From DATLWR01 sp035576205 (GTDB taxonomy: Bacteria > Pseudomonadota > Zetaproteobacteria > Mariprofundales > Mariprofundaceae): 8,243 nucleotides of DNA. The stretch spans positions 1 through 8,243 of the forward strand of contig DATLWR010000118.1 of NCBI GenBank assembly GCA_035576205.1, written 5' to 3'. How positions within the stretch are numbered: the stretch's first letter is position 1; each line of letters begins with the position of its first letter. A program made the position numbers and the translations under genes. This document shows positions 5,726 through 8,243 of the stretch, one piece after another. Below the pieces are notes generated by a model. That model was not told the DNA's origin. It saw nothing but the letters and a program-made list of their open reading frames with translations, and did no database searches.

Positions 5726-6514
5726 ATGATTCCAGCCACCAAGCTGCGGGCAGCCGCCGGCATCACGGCAGCCATCGCCATCTGCGCCTTCTCCGCCCAG
5801 GCCATGGCCCAGCCCCAGCAAACACGCATTACCGCCAGCATCACCCCCTCTTACTTCAGCGGCAACTACGGCACCAATTCCCGCACCGACATCTTCTACC
5901 TGCCGTTCGAACTCAAGGCCGATACCGGCAATTTATCGCTGCAGGCCACCATCCCCTACATCCGCGTCAAAAGCCAGAACGCCGTCATCGCGGGCGGCGC
6001 CGTGGTCGGTAACGCCGGCGGCCAGCCCAGGACCCGTGGCGGCCTCGGCGATATCTGGCTGGGCGCCAGCTATCGTTTCCGGCTCGACCACGACGACGTC
6101 TTCACCCCCTATGTGAAGGTGAAGTTCGGTACCGCCTCGCGATCGCAGGGACTGGGCACCGGAGCCAACGATGTCGAGTTCGGGGCCAAGTACCGTACCC
6201 GCGTGGCCCACGACTACTACCCCTTCGCCAGGCTCGGCTACCGCATCCACGGCCATGCGGCGGGGCTGGTGCTGCGCGACTACTTCACCTACAGCGTCGG
6301 TCTCAGCTATGCCAGCGACCTCGACGATATCGTCACACTGCTCTATGCCGGCCACCAGTCGTCGCAACCGGGCCTGGCCCCCGCCTCGGAGCTGGTCGGC
6401 GGCTGGAACCATCGGGTCCAGGACAATTTCAACGTGCAGCTGTTCGCACTGCTGGGACTGAGCAACGGCAGCCCCGACTACGGCGGCGGCCTGGGCCTCA
6501 AATACCGATTCTAG
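5726..6514 (+). CDS. Outer-membrane beta-barrel protein, 'transporter' (phenol MetA-like) family
   Basis: A 262-aa protein. The signal peptide runs to about residue 28 (AQAMA, then QPQQ). The mature part shows alternating beta strands of outer-membrane barrels and ends in Y-R-F, the C-terminal aromatic signal read by the BAM machinery. Internal motifs match the MetA-pathway/putative transporter family (PF13557-like): GGLGDIWLGASYRF (105-118), KVKFGTASRSQGLGTGANDV (131-150) and the final GGGLGLKYRF. Members are thought to carry or bind small hydrophobic compounds, though few have been tested. The ATG is chosen over the longer open frame (from 5639), because GGGAGA lies about 7 nt upstream, the signal peptide begins there, and the longer form would run through the terminator. 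Only 39 nt separate the terminator from this start and no promoter is obvious there. Confidence 0.85.
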   Translation: MIPATKLRAAAGITAAIAICAFSAQAMAQPQQTRITASITPSYFSGNYGTNSRTDIFYLPFELKADTGNLSLQATIPYIRVKSQNAVIAGGAVVGNAGGQPRTRGGLGDIWLGASYRFRLDHDDVFTPYVKVKFGTASRSQGLGTGANDVEFGAKYRTRVAHDYYPFARLGYRIHGHAAGLVLRDYFTYSVGLSYASDLDDIVTLLYAGHQSSQPGLAPASELVGGWNHRVQDNFNVQLFALLGLSNGSPDYGGGLGLKYRF

Positions 6515-6548
6515 GACCTGCGTTCCGGCACTGTCCGAACTTATCAAG

Positions 6549-6579
6549 CATCGCCCGGAGCGCTAGCTTCCGGGCGATG
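6549..6579 (+). promoter_or_regulatory. Inverted repeat enclosing the rnhA start codon
   Basis: CATCGCCCGGA (6549-6559) and TCCGGGCGATG (6569-6579) are perfect 11-nt complements around a 9-nt spacer, whose end bases could add a G-U pair. The last three bases of the second arm are the rnhA ATG itself. In mRNA this hairpin would bury the initiation codon and the bases just upstream. No T-run follows, so it is not a typical terminator for the barrel gene. The repeat is certain; a role in translation control is inference. Confidence 0.5.
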
Positions 6580-7017
6580 ACACAAGCGGCCGAAGTCCAC
6601 GCCTTTACCGATGGCGCCTGTTCCGGCAATCCCGGCCCGGGCGGCTGGGGTGTGCTGCTGCGATCGGGCAGCCACGAGAAGGAGCTTTTCGGCGGCGAGT
6701 CGGCGACCACCAACCAGCGCATGGAGCTGCAGGCAGCTATCGAAGCTTTGCGCGCCTTGAAGAAGCCCTGCCGCATCACCATCCATTCCGATTCGAAATA
6801 TGTCGTTGTCGGCATGACCGAATGGCTGCCCGACTGGAAACGGCGTGGCTGGAAGACGGCGGCCAAGAAACCGGTAGCGAACCTGGAACTTTGGCAGGCG
6901 CTCGATCAGCTCGCCGCGAAACACGACGTCCGCTGGCAATGGGTGAAGGGGCACGCCGGCCACCCGGAGAACGAGCGCGCCGACGAACTGGCGCGGCGCG
7001 GCATTCCCAAAACCTGA
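6577..7017 (+). CDS. rnhA: Ribonuclease HI
   Basis: A 146-aa cytosolic nuclease that cleaves the RNA strand of RNA-DNA hybrids, removing R-loops and primer remnants. All four carboxylate active-site residues are present in their motifs: D12 (FTDGACSGNPGPGGWG), E50 (TTNQRMELQAAIEAL), D72 (IHSDSKYV) and D136 (NERADELARRG), plus the catalytic His in VKGHAGHPEN (H126). The basic handle region (DWKRRGWKTAAKKPVAN) is present. Length is near E. coli RNase HI (155 aa). No good ribosome site precedes the ATG (the nearest purine-rich piece, CGGAG, is 16 nt away and inside a hairpin arm). Still, the start fits the family and no upstream in-frame start is seen. The next gene follows after 19 nt on the same strand. 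Confidence 0.97.
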   Translation: MTQAAEVHAFTDGACSGNPGPGGWGVLLRSGSHEKELFGGESATTNQRMELQAAIEALRALKKPCRITIHSDSKYVVVGMTEWLPDWKRRGWKTAAKKPVANLELWQALDQLAAKHDVRWQWVKGHAGHPENERADELARRGIPKT

Positions 7018-7036
7018 CCGGTAGCGTGTCGGCCCG

Positions 7037-7516
7037 ATGATCGAATTCAAGCTGCTGCTGCTCGTCATCGTCGCCAACGCCGCGCCGCTGCTCGGTACGG
7101 CGATCTTCCGGCATCGCTTCGGCACACCGCTCGATTTCGGCCTGCGGCTTTTCGACGGCCGGCCGCTGATCGGCTCGCATACCACCATCCGCGGCGTGCT
7201 GCTGGCCGTCGGCTGCAGCGCTGTTGCCGCGCCGCTGCTCGCCCTGCCGGTGGCCGTCGGTGCCATCGTGGGGCTTGCCGCCATGGCGGGCGATATCCTC
7301 TCCAGCTTCTGCAAGCGGCGACTCGGCATCGCTCCCGGCGGCAAGGCGCCAGGCCTCGACCAGTTGCCCGAATCGCTGTTGCCGCTTTGGGCCGTGGCCG
7401 GCGACTACGACCTGCCGGCAACCATGGTGCTGGGCCTGGGACTCGGTTTCATGCTGTTCGACATGGCCGCCTCGCAGCTGCTGTACCGACTGAAACTGCG
7501 CGAACAGCCACACTGA
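7037..7516 (+). CDS. CDP-archaeol synthase (CarS)-family integral membrane protein
   Basis: A 159-aa, strongly hydrophobic protein with likely membrane segments at about 4-22, 52-70, 72-90 and 127-147. Motifs fit the CarS family (PF01864), which in archaea joins CTP to an archaeal ether lipid: LDFGLRLFDGRPLIGSHTT (32-50) with IRG after it, corresponding to the DGRR-x-x-G-D-G-K-T-x-R-G loop; then AGDILSSFCKRRLG (84-97) and GLDQLPESLLPL (106-117). The GDGKT-like loop is altered to GSHTT here. Bacteria with ester lipids use CdsA for the comparable step, so the substrate of this protein is unclear. It may handle another CDP-activated lipid alcohol. It follows rnhA by 19 nt and is probably co-transcribed; no strong ribosome site is seen. 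Confidence 0.85.
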   Translation: MIEFKLLLLVIVANAAPLLGTAIFRHRFGTPLDFGLRLFDGRPLIGSHTTIRGVLLAVGCSAVAAPLLALPVAVGAIVGLAAMAGDILSSFCKRRLGIAPGGKAPGLDQLPESLLPLWAVAGDYDLPATMVLGLGLGFMLFDMAASQLLYRLKLREQPH

Positions 7517-7550
7517 GCCGCCTGCACCCCTTGCTCAACGCCGCCTCCGG

Positions 7551-8243
7551 TCATTTGGAACGCAGGGTGTGTAGGGTAATCTCCGGCGGGCAGTTGAAGC
7601 GCGCATCGACGACACAGCTACCGCAACCGACCGAGGTGTAGCCCCGCATGTCCTGATGGCGCCAGGCCCCTTTCCCCAGCCGGCGCGGTGCCTTGATGTT
7701 GTAAGTGAGGGCAAAGCCGCCGGGCAGGCATATCTGGCCGCCGTGGGTATGGCCGCACAGCATCAGCGCAAAGCCGCTGTGCGCCGCCTGCCGGTACACC
7801 TCCGGCGAATGCGACAGCAAAATGGCGGTGGCCTGCGGCGGGATCGATGCTGCCGCCTTCTGCAGGTTGTCCACCTGGTAGTAGTGCGGATCGTCGATGC
7901 CGGCGACGAACAGTTCGGCACCTCCGTGCGCGATGGCCACCGACTCGTTGAGCAGCATACGGATGCCGAGCGCTTCCAGCCCCGGCACCATCTCGATGAA
8001 ATCGTGGTTGCCGAGGATGCCAATCACCTCGCCCTGCAGTTCCGCCTTCAGCTCGGCCATGCCGGCCAGCACGGCGTCGTAACTGCCGTAGGTACGGGCC
8101 CGGAAATCGCCGGTCAGTACGCAGAGATCATATTCCAGTCCCCGTACCCGCGTGAGCAGCGATTCACGGATCGCATCGTGCATGTCCAGGTGCAGGTCGC
8201 TCAGCTGCAGGATCGTGAAGCCGTCCAGTTCCGCCGATAGTCC
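7551..8243 (-). CDS. YkuE-like metallophosphoesterase (N-terminus outside window)
   Basis: The gene is read on the minus strand and runs off the window end. The visible 230 codons begin GLSAELDGFTILQLSDLHLD. An internal ATG at 8183 is not the start, because the first metal motif SDLHLD lies before it. The calcineurin-like metal-binding set is complete: D-x-H (SDLHLD), GDFR, GNHD, the His of LLSHSPEVYR, and GHTHGGQICLP. The end (GYTSVGCGSCV, then PPEITLHTL) matches the closing part of YkuE-type enzymes. Relatives include phosphodiesterases acting on envelope lipids such as UDP-diacylglucosamine, but the substrate here is not determined. This end is convergent with the CarS-family gene across 34 nt with no hairpin seen. 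Confidence 0.92.
   Translation of the reverse strand, partial: GLSAELDGFTILQLSDLHLDMHDAIRESLLTRVRGLEYDLCVLTGDFRARTYGSYDAVLAGMAELKAELQGEVIGILGNHDFIEMVPGLEALGIRMLLNESVAIAHGGAELFVAGIDDPHYYQVDNLQKAAASIPPQATAILLSHSPEVYRQAAHSGFALMLCGHTHGGQICLPGGFALTYNIKAPRRLGKGAWRHQDMRGYTSVGCGSCVVDARFNCPPEITLHTLRSK

Noticed and set aside
5045..6530. Recurring CCGGAACG/CGTTCCGG strings (5045, 5657, 6522) as a repeated operator
   Set aside because: Flanks differ and the copies sit in unrelated settings (leader, terminator stem, intergenic); short GC-rich matches are expected by chance.
6544..7513. Long minus-strand open frames across rnhA and the CarS-family gene
   Set aside because: They are shadows of two motif-complete genes; the products are low-quality Ala/Arg/Gln-rich sequences.
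7517..7550. Terminator between the CarS-family gene and the metallophosphoesterase
   Set aside because: No inverted repeat or T-run is visible in the 34 nt.

Overview
The window is a 8.2 kb, GC-rich, tightly packed stretch of bacterial chromosome. The protein families point to a Gram-negative proteobacterium, most likely a gammaproteobacterium: a peptidoglycan-recycling kinase (AnmK) end, an MscS channel, a periplasmic M48 protease with a C-terminal TPR-like region, an outer-membrane beta-barrel ending in Phe, and an RNase HI of the E. coli type. I cannot name a genus. I see no insertion sequence, phage gene, CRISPR array, tRNA or rRNA. It reads as ordinary core/flexible chromosome, not a mobile island.

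Layout. (1) 1-1179, + strand: the C-terminal end of anmK overlaps by 13 nt a YdjM/DUF457-type membrane protein with metal-hydrolase-like His/Asp motifs. (2) 1199-1489, - strand: a small unrecognised cytosolic protein, convergent with the previous gene across a GC-rich hairpin and divergent from an MscS-family channel (1639-2754, +). Candidate promoters for both lie in the 149 nt divergent gap. (3) 2772-5032, - strand: a two-gene operon encoding an exported M48 metalloprotease with TPR-like repeats, then an exported Met-rich protein of unknown function. The two are joined by an ATGA stop/start overlap. (4) 5356-6514, + strand: a 92-aa exported, extremely acidic low-complexity protein, a strong intrinsic terminator, and an outer-membrane 'transporter' (phenol MetA-like) beta-barrel protein. 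(5) 6577-7516, + strand: rnhA (RNase HI), whose start codon lies inside a perfect 11-bp inverted repeat, followed by a bacterial member of the CDP-archaeol synthase (CarS) family. (6) 7551 to the end, - strand: a YkuE-like metallophosphoesterase cut by the window edge.

Common theme. Many of the products act at the cell envelope: wall recycling, membrane tension release, periplasmic proteolysis, an outer-membrane barrel, a CDP-lipid synthase-like enzyme and a phosphoesterase family that includes envelope-lipid enzymes. That shared location is an observation; no single pathway linking them can be shown from this sequence. The least explained parts are the acidic protein/terminator/barrel cluster, the protease with its coupled partner, and the hairpin over the rnhA start.
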